Shown piece after piece: positions 57,020 through 64,000 of a stretch of DNA of 64,000 bases. The notes under the pieces are model-generated. The model did no database searches. It saw nothing but the letters and a program-made list of their open reading frames with translations, and had not been told where the DNA came from. Source of the DNA: Microcoleus vaginatus WJT46-NPBG5 (GTDB taxonomy: Bacteria > Cyanobacteriota > Cyanobacteriia > Cyanobacteriales > Oscillatoriaceae); assembly GCA_019359355.1 (NCBI GenBank), contig JAHHHM010000007.1:165450-229449 (forward strand), in the 5' to 3' direction. Both the position numbers and the translations under genes were made by a program. Within the stretch, counting starts at the first letter, position 1; each line of letters starts with the position of its first letter.

Positions 57020-57724
57020 TTACGGATTCGATGACTCACCGGGAGGCAATTTAGCTGGATCGCTCCCCTTAATGATTTGAGATTTCATCGCCGCTAGTTC
57101 AGCATCAACACCACCACCCCCTTCCAAAGCGGCAAATTTGTTTTCTAAATCATCGTGTCCCAGATGTGCGATTGCTTCTGATCGGGCTTCGAGTTGCATG
57201 ACTTTCTCTTCCATGCGCTCGAAGGCATTCATGGCACTGCCGGTGTTGAACTGTCCCATCATCTCGTTCAATTTTTCAGAAGCTTTGGCAGAGCGGGCGC
57301 GGGCAATGTACAAATCTTTTTTCGTTTTCGCCTCAGCGATTTTGCTCTCCAGGCTCCGCATATTTTGCTTGAGCTGGTTTACAACCCCACTTTGCTGTTC
57401 GATCTGCGCCTTCATTGCCTGTGCTGTTTCGTGGTAGGTTTTCCGCCGCATTAGGGCTTCGCGGGCCAAATTCTCATCCCCTTTTTGCAGCGCTAGCTGG
57501 GCGCGGCGATACCATTCATCTGCTGTGGATTGAGCTTGGCTGCACTGGCGCTCTGTGCGTTTCTGGGTGGCAATTGCCTGGGCTACCGCTTGCCGCAGTT
57601 GGATCAGATCCTCTTGCATATCAATCACAGTCTGCTCCAGAATTTTTTCTGGATCTTCCGCGCTGCCAACCAGACTGTTGATATTGGCGCGAATCACCCG
57701 CATGACACGGTCAAATAATCCCAT
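57020..57724 (-). CDS. pspA: PspA family protein (phage shock protein A-like)
   Basis: A 234-residue paralogue of the Vipp1 protein that follows: MGLFDRVMRVIRANINSL, QKGDENLAREALMRRKTYHE and NAFERMEEKVMQLEARSEA are shared. It ends (LPPGESSNP) without the seventh helix, so it is PspA-like rather than Vipp1. Such pairs occur in many cyanobacteria, where the two may split envelope-stress and thylakoid functions. Membrane-associated cytosolic rods or rings. Confidence 0.9.
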   Translation of the reverse strand: MGLFDRVMRVIRANINSLVGSAEDPEKILEQTVIDMQEDLIQLRQAVAQAIATQKRTERQCSQAQSTADEWYRRAQLALQKGDENLAREALMRRKTYHETAQAMKAQIEQQSGVVNQLKQNMRSLESKIAEAKTKKDLYIARARSAKASEKLNEMMGQFNTGSAMNAFERMEEKVMQLEARSEAIAHLGHDDLENKFAALEGGGGVDAELAAMKSQIIKGSDPAKLPPGESSNP

Positions 57725-58109
57725 AACGGATTCTTCCTTGTACCGGATTTTCAGGCAGTTGAAGGAACAGCACTGACCGCATTCTTCCTAGCTTTTTGAA
57801 TGAATGTCTTCTTTTCAGACCTTATCAGTCTTACTGCCTAGGATGAATTGCGGGTATTACTCGCACGATTATGCAAACCGCTGAGGTGTTTGCATTTTCA
57901 CCAAAGGTGCTTATCGCATGGTGATGGCGAATTCACCAACAGGTTAATCTTACCAAAAAACTGCTATGAGCGTATTTCAAGCTTTTTTGTAGCCTGTGAC
58001 TTCGCCGCTGCCGTGTCTACCATAAAAACCGGCCCTTGTTTTGATGCCGGCAAGAAGCGAAAAACCGATTTGTAGTTTTACGGGATCTTGCCGGCTCTCA
58101 TTGGCCCAC
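57725..58109. other. Intergenic region, no feature seen
   Basis: 385 bases between pspA and the SPOR-domain gene; GCCGGC words but no gene, repeat or hairpin stands out. Confidence 0.45.
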
Positions 58110-59516
58110 TTAAGGCCGGTAAACCTTGGCTGCCAGTCCTTGTCGTTGCAGTTCCTGCACCAAAATTTGGGCAGTAGCCGCATCATTAAAAGCCCCTAAC
58201 TGGATTTGAGAGCCGGCTGGGAAGTCGCGTGCGTAGGCATCTGCGACGACTTGCCGCGCTTTTTCCAGACTGGCTTCGCCGTCATAATCCAAGACAACAT
58301 AGAAGTAATCGTCTGTCACAGATTCGGCGTTCGCTGCTGCGGCGGCTGTTGGTGTGGCCGTGGGCGTGGCTGCTGGTGCTGTGGTTATGGTTACTGTTGG
58401 GCTGGGTGTTACAACCGTTACTGTAGGTGCCGGTGCTTTTGGCGCGGCTGGGGGAGCCAAGGGCTGTCCTTTCGCCGGCGGCTTGTTTGACCCTTGTGGT
58501 TTGTTTGACGGAGGCAATAAAGCCGCTGTCAGGCTCCCCAAACCTCTGGATTTGGCGGCTGGGCTGGGAGTGGGCACTGGCCCTGATTTGACAGTGACCT
58601 GGGGAATAGGGGTAGCACTGGCGGTTGGCGGTGGAACAGAAGATTGTAAGACTGGCGCGAATAGTGGCGTGGGCGAGGGATTCACTGTACTGAGTGTGCC
58701 CAAATCGAGTTCCACAAATTCTTCAGAGGCTAAATTTGGGGAGGTTGGCAGGCTGGCTTCCGCCGCACCGCCGGTGGTGACGGTTGTATTGTTTGAATTT
58801 TGGGCGGTGTTGGGCGTTTGCTGGTTAAAAAGCCGGCTCGCTGAGAGGTGTTTCAGACCGGACGGGTTGGTGGCCACGTACCCGAAGATCGCGCTGGCCA
58901 TTAAAAACAGCAACATTGACCCGATGCCCAAGGGGCTGAGCAAGTTGTCTGCGGTGCTCCGTTCCCTTTGTCTTGCTTTGGTTGCTTGTGGGTCACCAAG
59001 ACTTTTGAGCAGTTCTTCTGAGGACTCCAAATAGCCGTTTGGAGCTTCACTGTTGTTGGGATGGCCTAAACTTTCACCGGCAGCAATTTCGCTGGTGGGG
59101 CTAGGTTCGCCGTTGGCGGTTGGAGAGGCTTCTAGCGCTTTGGAGGCAATGGCTAGCTCCGCCGCTGAGGGGGGGATCGATATCTGGGGCAGTGATAGCT
59201 CCTCTTTTTGCCAGGTTGGAGCCGGTGGGTCAATGGATACCGACGGGGGCGGCATTTCTGCCAGTGAGCCTGCATTCGGCTGGGTTCTGCCGCCGGTGGC
59301 TGTCACGTAAATTAAATCTAAGGGATCACGGCTTTGGTTTTGGCCAATTCCCCGGTTAGCCGTGGGCGTTTGTTCCCGGCGTCGCTGGCGTCGGTATCGG
59401 GTTAATTCTTCCTCTAGCTGCACATCCAAACTGCCGAGAGCCGCTTTTAAGGCCGGCTTCAATGAATGGGTTGGCGAGGCGGGTGTGGCTGAGACAAGGT
59501 CGGGACTTTTGCTCAT
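58110..59516 (-). CDS. Membrane protein with C-terminal SPOR domain
   Basis: A 468-residue protein with a 190-residue cytoplasmic, Pro/Ser-rich N-terminal part, one transmembrane helix (about 198-217, GIGSMLLFLMASAIFGYVAT), a long low-complexity Pro/Thr/Ala periplasmic stretch (about 235-385) and a C-terminal SPOR domain (about 392-468; FYVVLDYDGEASLEKARQVV, IQLGAFNDAATAQILVQEL). SPOR domains bind denuded peptidoglycan at division sites, so a cell-division or cell-wall role is likely. The Pro/Ala/Thr-rich part makes the opposite strand open as Gly/Val-rich frames, which are not genes. Confidence 0.85.
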   Translation of the reverse strand: MSKSPDLVSATPASPTHSLKPALKAALGSLDVQLEEELTRYRRQRRREQTPTANRGIGQNQSRDPLDLIYVTATGGRTQPNAGSLAEMPPPSVSIDPPAPTWQKEELSLPQISIPPSAAELAIASKALEASPTANGEPSPTSEIAAGESLGHPNNSEAPNGYLESSEELLKSLGDPQATKARQRERSTADNLLSPLGIGSMLLFLMASAIFGYVATNPSGLKHLSASRLFNQQTPNTAQNSNNTTVTTGGAAEASLPTSPNLASEEFVELDLGTLSTVNPSPTPLFAPVLQSSVPPPTASATPIPQVTVKSGPVPTPSPAAKSRGLGSLTAALLPPSNKPQGSNKPPAKGQPLAPPAAPKAPAPTVTVVTPSPTVTITTAPAATPTATPTAAAAANAESVTDDYFYVVLDYDGEASLEKARQVVADAYARDFPAGSQIQLGAFNDAATAQILVQELQRQGLAAKVYRP

Positions 59517-60012
59517 TGCGTGCGGCTCCTACCGGCTGTTTCGATCGCGCATCATGTAGTGAAGTAATTTATCCCTCAGGTGCGGGCGACCTGTTTTGGG
59601 CAGTTCTGTTTGTACCGATTTAAAAGCTTAACTTGATATCTTACACCAGAGCCGGTTTTTGCTCCCCCATTGTTGCCACTGACAAGGGTTAAAGCCAATG
59701 GCTGAGGTGAAGAATTTTTGATGGCGTTTGCTGTTTCCGTGGGTTGGGTCTTTTGGTGCAGATGTTTAGCCATTGCTGAACAGTGATCCACGCCGATTCA
59801 TCAATGCTTTATTTTAAATCTCCCTTCAAGATTTTTGCCGGCAATAGGTTCTATCATTTTTGAGGCTTTTTTGATGGGTTTAACTGCAATCGGCTTTCTT
59901 GTTGCCAAAACGGCTACCTAGATACGTCACAGAGCCATCAGAATATAAAGGGAGGCATCGCTGAGGAGCTTTGCTGATAACCGGGCGTTTGCAAAAATTT
60001 GAGAGGGGCGCG
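59517..60012. other. Divergent intergenic region, no feature seen
   Basis: 496 bases between the divergent SPOR and DciA-like genes. A 71-codon minus frame at 59576-59791 has no ribosome site and is not reported as a gene. Confidence 0.45.
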
Positions 60013-60570
60013 ATGGCTTTTAAAGCTCTCAATCAGGTGATAGGCTCTCTAGAAAATCACGCTGGGTTGCAGCAATCACAGGACTTTCAAAGTTTGCTGC
60101 GCTGTTGGCCCGAAGTGGTTGGTGCAGCGGTGATGGCTCAAACTCGACCGCTTGCCGTGGATCGCGGGGTGCTAAAAGTAGCGACATCAAGTGCGGTTTG
60201 GGCACAACAGCTCATGTTCCAGCGGCGGCAGATTTTAGCTAAGTTAAATTTGCGTTTGTCCGCACCCCTTGTAGATATTCGCTTTTCGACCGCTCAGTGG
60301 CACAACCCGCTCAGCGATGGGCCGGCAACCCAAGAGCAAACAGTCTTGTGGCGAGAGCATCCGAGCCGGGTTGTTGATACTCCAATCGCCTCTAAAATTG
60401 AGCCGAAGCAGATGGTTAAGGAGCCAAAGGCGGCTTTTCAGCAATGGGCTGAGGGCATACAGGCGCGGACGCAATCTTTACCGCTTTGCGAGCAGTGTCA
60501 GTGTCCTGCGCCACCGGGAGAGCTTCAACGCTGGGGGGTTTGTGGCTTGTGTGCGACGAAGGGCTGGTGA
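60013..60570 (+). CDS. DUF721/DciA-like protein with a C-terminal Cys4 motif
   Basis: A 185-residue protein starting MAFKALNQVIGSLENH after GAGAGGGG. Residues 1-100 match the DUF721/DciA KH-like domain (CWPEVVGAAVMAQTRPLAVD, VLKVATSSAVWAQQLMFQRR); DciA proteins load the replicative helicase DnaB. After a Lys/Pro-rich linker the last 30 residues carry CEQC and CGLC, a zinc-ribbon-like motif around CPAPPGELQRWGV. The helicase-loading function is inferred by family. Single gene, divergent from the SPOR gene. Confidence 0.78.
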   Translation: MAFKALNQVIGSLENHAGLQQSQDFQSLLRCWPEVVGAAVMAQTRPLAVDRGVLKVATSSAVWAQQLMFQRRQILAKLNLRLSAPLVDIRFSTAQWHNPLSDGPATQEQTVLWREHPSRVVDTPIASKIEPKQMVKEPKAAFQQWAEGIQARTQSLPLCEQCQCPAPPGELQRWGVCGLCATKGW

Positions 60571-61019
60571 GGTGAAGGCGTGCTTTGTCTGGGCCAGCCT
60601 GCCGGCCTGCAACCGACCAAAGCCATTCTTTTAGAGGTTTTCTGGATGTGGCCTTTCGCAAGATTTAAAAATTGTAATTATTTACTCCTTACGAATGACA
60701 AAATCAGAGTATAATTTATTCCTCTTAGATCTTGTTAGTTAATGATATTTACTGTAATGCCCTTGTCAGATGTTTAGCGTTTTACTTGATCCCCGTTGAG
60801 TTTTGTCCTAAATTTGCCTATTGCAGCCTATAAACCGCTTTTGTTTTTAAAGTTATATGTATCGGTTTTTAAAGTAAATCTAAAAAAAAGATTAAGAGGA
60901 GAAACACCTCGGGGATCGCTTAAATCTATACGGGATCGGTGGTTACAGGCTAAATAACGTTGAGAGCGATCGATTACAAATAAAAGAAGAAGATCATTCG
61001 CATCTCCAACGAGAACTTT
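60571..61019. other. AT-rich intergenic region
   Basis: 449 bases without a gene. A small GAGG/CCTC hairpin near 60896-60910 is the only structure noticed. Confidence 0.45.
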
Positions 61020-61331
61020 ATGAAAACCCTTAATTGCTCTGCTTCCGCCTGCCGCCACTGCCGCTTTTACCAGCCAGTGGGAAGACGCGGTGGTCATTGC
61101 CAACAGTTGGATGTGCCGGTGCGAGGCGGCTGGACAGCTTGCTCATTAGCGCTTCCTCCCTTTGCTCCTTCTTGGGAAGCACTGGAAGAACTCAGACTTT
61201 GGCATCAGGAAATGCTGAGTTGTCAGGAACCGCTTTCCATCGAGGGTTCATTAGCTTGTTCTCAGGCAGATGCTTGCAGTCAAGAAAACAACGTGACCCC
61301 GTCAAGGTTGACCTCGGCGCTTTTAGTGTAA
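61020..61331 (+). CDS. Small cysteine-motif protein, unknown function
   Basis: A 103-residue protein whose N-terminal half is highly patterned: Cys11, Cys14, Cys27 and Cys41 in ACRHCRFYQPVGRRGGHCQQ and GGWTACSLALPPFAPSW. The four Cys could bind zinc or an iron-sulfur cluster. The C-terminal half is a helix followed by a polar tail. I recall similar small proteins as cyanobacteria-specific hypotheticals but cannot name a function. It starts after GAGAACTTT, a weak ribosome site. It is convergent with menB; a terminator lies between. Confidence 0.7.
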   Translation: MKTLNCSASACRHCRFYQPVGRRGGHCQQLDVPVRGGWTACSLALPPFAPSWEALEELRLWHQEMLSCQEPLSIEGSLACSQADACSQENNVTPSRLTSALLV

Positions 61332-61526
61332 CTGAAAATATTTTATTAATGAAGCTTGCTGGCCGGTAGCGGCCGAAGACAAGTCAAGACGCTGGAGATG
61401 CATCTACGGAATGACTCGATTTAGAAAAATTTGGCTCAGGATTACAGGTTTTGTAAGGGTTAGATAGACCTCAAAGCAGAGCAAAATTTGAGTCTAAAGA
61501 AGAACTGAGTAAAAATTCTCATTTCA

Positions 61527-61560
61527 ATCGCACCGGATTTAAGTGCCGGTGCGATTTTTT
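61527..61560 (+). terminator. Intrinsic terminator between convergent genes
   Basis: ATCGCACCGG and CCGGTGCGAT form a perfect 10-bp stem with a nine-base loop, followed by TTTTTT. It lies between the small Cys protein gene and menB, 32 bases from the menB stop. Confidence 0.9.
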
Positions 61561-61592
61561 ATGAAAAAACCTTAACTTTTGGCACTCTAGAA

Positions 61593-62426
61593 TTATGGCA
61601 GCCAGGGGTATTGGCGAAAATCGGGAGGGCGTTTTTCGAGAAAGGCTTGTTTGCCCTCAGCGCCTTCTTCGGTCATGTAATAAAGTAAGGTGGCATTACC
61701 GGCCAGTTCTTGAAGACCGGCTTGTCCGTCGCAGTCGGCGTTAAAGGCGGCTTTGAGGCAGCGAATCGCAATCGGGCTTTTCTCTAAGATTTCATTGGCC
61801 CATTTGATGCCTTCTGCTTCCAACTGTTCCACCGGCACGACACAATTAACTAAGCCCATTTCCAATGCTTGCTGTGCGCTGTATTGCCGGCAGAGAAACC
61901 AGATTTCCCGCGCCTTTTTTTGGCCCACAATTCTGGCCAAATAGCTCGCCCCAAAACCCCCGTCAAAGCTGCCAACTTTCGGGCCGGTTTGTCCAAACAC
62001 GGCGTTATCTGCGGCAATTGTCAAGTCACAGATCAGGTGCAAGACGTGACCCCCACCGATGGCGTAGCCGGCAACGAGGGCGATGATCACTTTCGGCATG
62101 GAACGGATCAGGCGCTGTAAGTCCAGCACATTTAGGCGGGGGACGCCGGCATCATCCACGTAGCCGGCACTCCCGCGAACACTTTGATCGCCACCAGAGC
62201 AAAATGCGTATTTACCATCGGTGTGAGGTCCCGCGCCAGTGAAGAGTACGACGCCAATGCCGGTGTCCTCACGCGCATCGCAAAAGGCATCGTAGAGTTC
62301 AAAGACTGTTTTCGGGCGAAAGGCATTGCGTTTGTGGGGCCGGTTGATGGTAATTTTCGCGATGCCGTCGGTTTTGTGGTAAAGAATGTCTTCGTAAGTT
62401 TTGGCGGTTTGCCAGTTGATTTGCAT
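61593..62426 (-). CDS. menB: 1,4-dihydroxy-2-naphthoyl-CoA synthase MenB
   Basis: A 277-residue crotonase-fold enzyme. MenB-typical elements are SGGDQSVRG (oxyanion-hole region, with the Gly-Gly-Asp-Gln signature), [19 protein letters not shown] and [20 protein letters not shown], where Asp-Gly supports the ring-closing step. It converts o-succinylbenzoyl-CoA to DHNA-CoA in phylloquinone (vitamin K1) synthesis for photosystem I. Length and C-terminus ([12 protein letters not shown]) are complete. Other men genes are not in the window. Cytosolic. Confidence 0.96.
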   Translation of the reverse strand: MQINWQTAKTYEDILYHKTDGIAKITINRPHKRNAFRPKTVFELYDAFCDAREDTGIGVVLFTGAGPHTDGKYAFCSGGDQSVRGSAGYVDDAGVPRLNVLDLQRLIRSMPKVIIALVAGYAIGGGHVLHLICDLTIAADNAVFGQTGPKVGSFDGGFGASYLARIVGQKKAREIWFLCRQYSAQQALEMGLVNCVVPVEQLEAEGIKWANEILEKSPIAIRCLKAAFNADCDGQAGLQELAGNATLLYYMTEEGAEGKQAFLEKRPPDFRQYPWLP

Positions 62427-62579
62427 AGAAAATGACTGCGTTACTTTGGCTTGAGAATTTTAAAAGATTGTCAGGAATTCCCCTTCCCCTTGCGGGTAGG
62501 GATGAAAGGCAAGTCAATCAAGCGGTTCTATTCCGCGTAGATTGACAACTATCTATGTAGTTTGCCATTAATATGTTTC

Positions 62580-62595
62580 GTCCTAAAATTAGGAC
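62580..62595. promoter_or_regulatory. Palindrome covering the tnpB ribosome site
   Basis: GTCCTAA-AA-TTAGGAC lies directly before the ATG. The only ribosome-site-like word, TTAGGA, is inside the right arm, so a hairpin in the mRNA would hide it. Confidence 0.5.
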
Positions 62596-63795
62596 ATGAG
62601 AAACGTTGCCAAAGTCAGAATTTATCCGACCTCTGAGCAGCAGATAGCCCTGTCAAAAGCTTTTGGTTGCGCTAGATGGTGGTGGAATTATGCGCTTTCT
62701 TTGAACAACGAAACTTATAAAGCAACTGGGAAAGGACTGTCAAGGCAGGGGTATAACGACCAATTGCCGCCACTCAAAAAGCAGTTCCCTTGGTTGGCCC
62801 AGTGCTACTCTCAGGTACTTCAATCAGTATCTCTGAATCTGTCTCAGGCGTTTATCAACTTTTTTGAAGGGCGCTCTAAATATCCTAACTTCAAAAGCAA
62901 GCATGGTAAGCAGTCAATTCAATATCCTCAGCACGTCAGGCTGCACGATGGCGTGATTAAGCTTCCTAAAATCGGTGAAGTCAAAGTCAAACTACATCGT
63001 GTTTTTGATGGTCAGTTGAAAACTGTCACCGTTAGCCTAAGCAAAACAGGCAAATATTACGCCTCTTTGCTTTTTGATGATGGAACAGATGAACCTGAAA
63101 TAACTAGCCAAGGGAAAGCTGTTGGGATTGATCTTGGCTTAACTCACTTTGCGATTACATCTGATGGCTCTAAGTTTGACAACCCAAAGCATCTCAAAAA
63201 GCATGAGCGAAACCTGAAACGTAAGCAGCGCAAGTTATCCCGTAAACAAAAAGGTTCAAAACGTAGAGCAAAAGCGAGACGGCTTGTTGCCAGAGTGCAT
63301 GAACGGATTGCCAATACCCGTAAAGACTTCCATCACAAACTCTCGCGCAAATTGGTGAACGAGAACCAAGTCATCATTGTAGAGACTCTGGCGGTTAAGA
63401 ACATGGTGAAAAATCACAATCTAGCAAAAGCAATTAGTGATTGTGGGTGGTCGGAATTTACCAGGCAACTGGAGTACAAAGCCCAAAAAAATGGGAAGAC
63501 CTATTTAGAAATCAATCGGTTCTTCCCATCAAGTAAAACTTGTCATGTTTGCCTCCATCAAGTTGATAGCCTGTCCCTTGAGATTCGCAGTTGGACTTGT
63601 TCTAACTGCAAGACTCATCACGATAGAGATGTGAATGCGGCTATCAATATTCGAGATGAAGGCTTACGAGTCTTAGCGTTGGGAACCAGCGCGACTGCCC
63701 AAGGAGGCAATGTCAGACCAAAGCGGGGGCGCAAGTCATCCGTAGAGGCTGTTGCTGTTGAGTTGGGAAGCCCTGTCCCCTTGTGGGCGGGGTAG
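62596..63795 (+). CDS. tnpB: TnpB (OrfB) of an IS200/IS605-type element, RNA-guided nuclease
   Basis: A 399-residue TnpB with the N-terminal HTH-like region, RuvC-like catalytic residues Asp179 (GIDLGL), Glu263 (IVETLAV) and Asp345 (HDRDVNAA), and an intact zinc ribbon (Cys316, Cys319, Cys335, Cys338). All key residues are present, so it may be active as an omegaRNA-guided DNA nuclease. There is no tnpA beside it, so the element would need TnpA in trans. The sequence after about 63760 has CCCC/GGGG arms followed by GTAGTTCAC, a probable right end and guide-RNA scaffold. It sits between menB and the edge of the window. Confidence 0.93.
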   Translation: MRNVAKVRIYPTSEQQIALSKAFGCARWWWNYALSLNNETYKATGKGLSRQGYNDQLPPLKKQFPWLAQCYSQVLQSVSLNLSQAFINFFEGRSKYPNFKSKHGKQSIQYPQHVRLHDGVIKLPKIGEVKVKLHRVFDGQLKTVTVSLSKTGKYYASLLFDDGTDEPEITSQGKAVGIDLGLTHFAITSDGSKFDNPKHLKKHERNLKRKQRKLSRKQKGSKRRAKARRLVARVHERIANTRKDFHHKLSRKLVNENQVIIVETLAVKNMVKNHNLAKAISDCGWSEFTRQLEYKAQKNGKTYLEINRFFPSSKTCHVCLHQVDSLSLEIRSWTCSNCKTHHDRDVNAAINIRDEGLRVLALGTSATAQGGNVRPKRGRKSSVEAVAVELGSPVPLWAG

Positions 63796-63975
63796 TTCAC
63801 CGCAGTGTCTTGAGCCGGCGCGATAGATTGGCTGCAGCCGGGTTTTGTCAATATTTCTTGGTTGCCGGCATAGAGGCAGGGCTAATTCATTGTAAGGAGA
63901 GAAAATTAATCCGGCCACTTTATCGCCTAGACTATCTTCTATCCCCGATTTTGACAGCTCAAAAAATCCCTGAGC
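63796..63975. mobile_element. Right-end flank of the TnpB element
   Basis: The element's right boundary probably lies near 63795-63805 (GTAGTTCACC). The exact cleavage site cannot be set without an empty-site sequence. Confidence 0.4.
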
Positions 63976-64000
63976 ATGAATCTCAAAGACGCCTTAGCTC
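63976..64000 (+). CDS. Possible gene start, cut by window end
   Basis: ATG followed by AATCTCAAAGACGCC (MNLKDALA...) runs off the right edge. Only eight residues are visible and the ribosome site is weak, so it is a tentative call. Confidence 0.3.

Noticed and set aside
58206..59310. Gly/Val-rich plus-strand frames opposite the SPOR gene
   Set aside because: They mirror the Pro/Ala/Thr-rich coding of the SPOR protein; no start signals and low-complexity composition.

Overview
The window is chromosomal DNA of a cyanobacterium, probably a filamentous one. It carries a nitrate ABC transporter (nrtABCD) with an NtcA-type promoter, menB for phylloquinone, ycf20, a Vipp1/PspA pair, a glutamyl-tRNA synthetase with a cyanobacterial CAAD/CURT1-like tail, plant-type glycerate kinase, a PEP-CTERM protein, S-layer-homology proteins and several large orphan histidine kinases. 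HIP1 octamers (GCGATCGC) occur, but a second palindrome, GCCGGC (often TGCCGGCA), is far more frequent. The first gene is cut by the left edge; a possible gene begins in the last 25 bases.

Layout. 1-5.5 kb: end of a giant hybrid sensor kinase, a small membrane protein and an SLH surface protein. 5.5-14 kb: small conserved proteins, a double-CheB protein whose second catalytic domain has lost its Ser and His, a glutathionyl-hydroquinone reductase-like protein, a ParA ATPase with a coiled-coil partner (candidate McdA/McdB carboxysome positioning pair), a site-2 protease with CBS domains, and an IS630 remnant inside a gene relic. 14-20 kb: a dCache sensor kinase and SbcC. 20-25 kb: an unknown conserved protein, decayed small genes, a NACHT NTPase with a 267-bp in-frame hexanucleotide repeat, and a cNMP-binding protein. 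25-32 kb: two related secreted proteins (one with SLH domains), a GAF kinase, a non-coding stretch with an orphan reading frame, then ycf20 and glycerate kinase.

32-44 kb: a glycosyltransferase-like protein, a cystine lyase-like enzyme, a TM0106-type nuclease, tRNA-Asp(GUC), the gltX-CAAD fusion, secreted proteins, an IS605 tail and a ParM-like actin with a ParR-like partner. 44.6-52 kb: a lipid kinase and a PsiE protein (overlapping), then nrtD-C-B-A on the minus strand. 52.6-64 kb: PEP-CTERM protein, class I aminotransferase, thioredoxin, Vipp1, PspA, SPOR-domain protein, DciA-like protein, a Cys-rich small protein, menB and an intact solo TnpB element.

Interspersed repeats are prominent: CCCCAAT-type short tandem repeats with an attached 28-bp unit at three loci, STRR-like sequence within the nrtB-nrtC spacer, a duplicated element in the nrtC-nrtD spacer, and a 74-bp tandem duplication beside a perfect hairpin. 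The most interesting signals are an ideal internal Shine-Dalgarno plus in-frame ATG exactly where the CAAD part of gltX begins, the hypervariable-looking hexamer repeat in the NACHT gene, and the two cytomotive partition-type pairs (ParA/coiled coil and ParM/RHH-like). All family assignments come from reading the sequence; no database search was possible.
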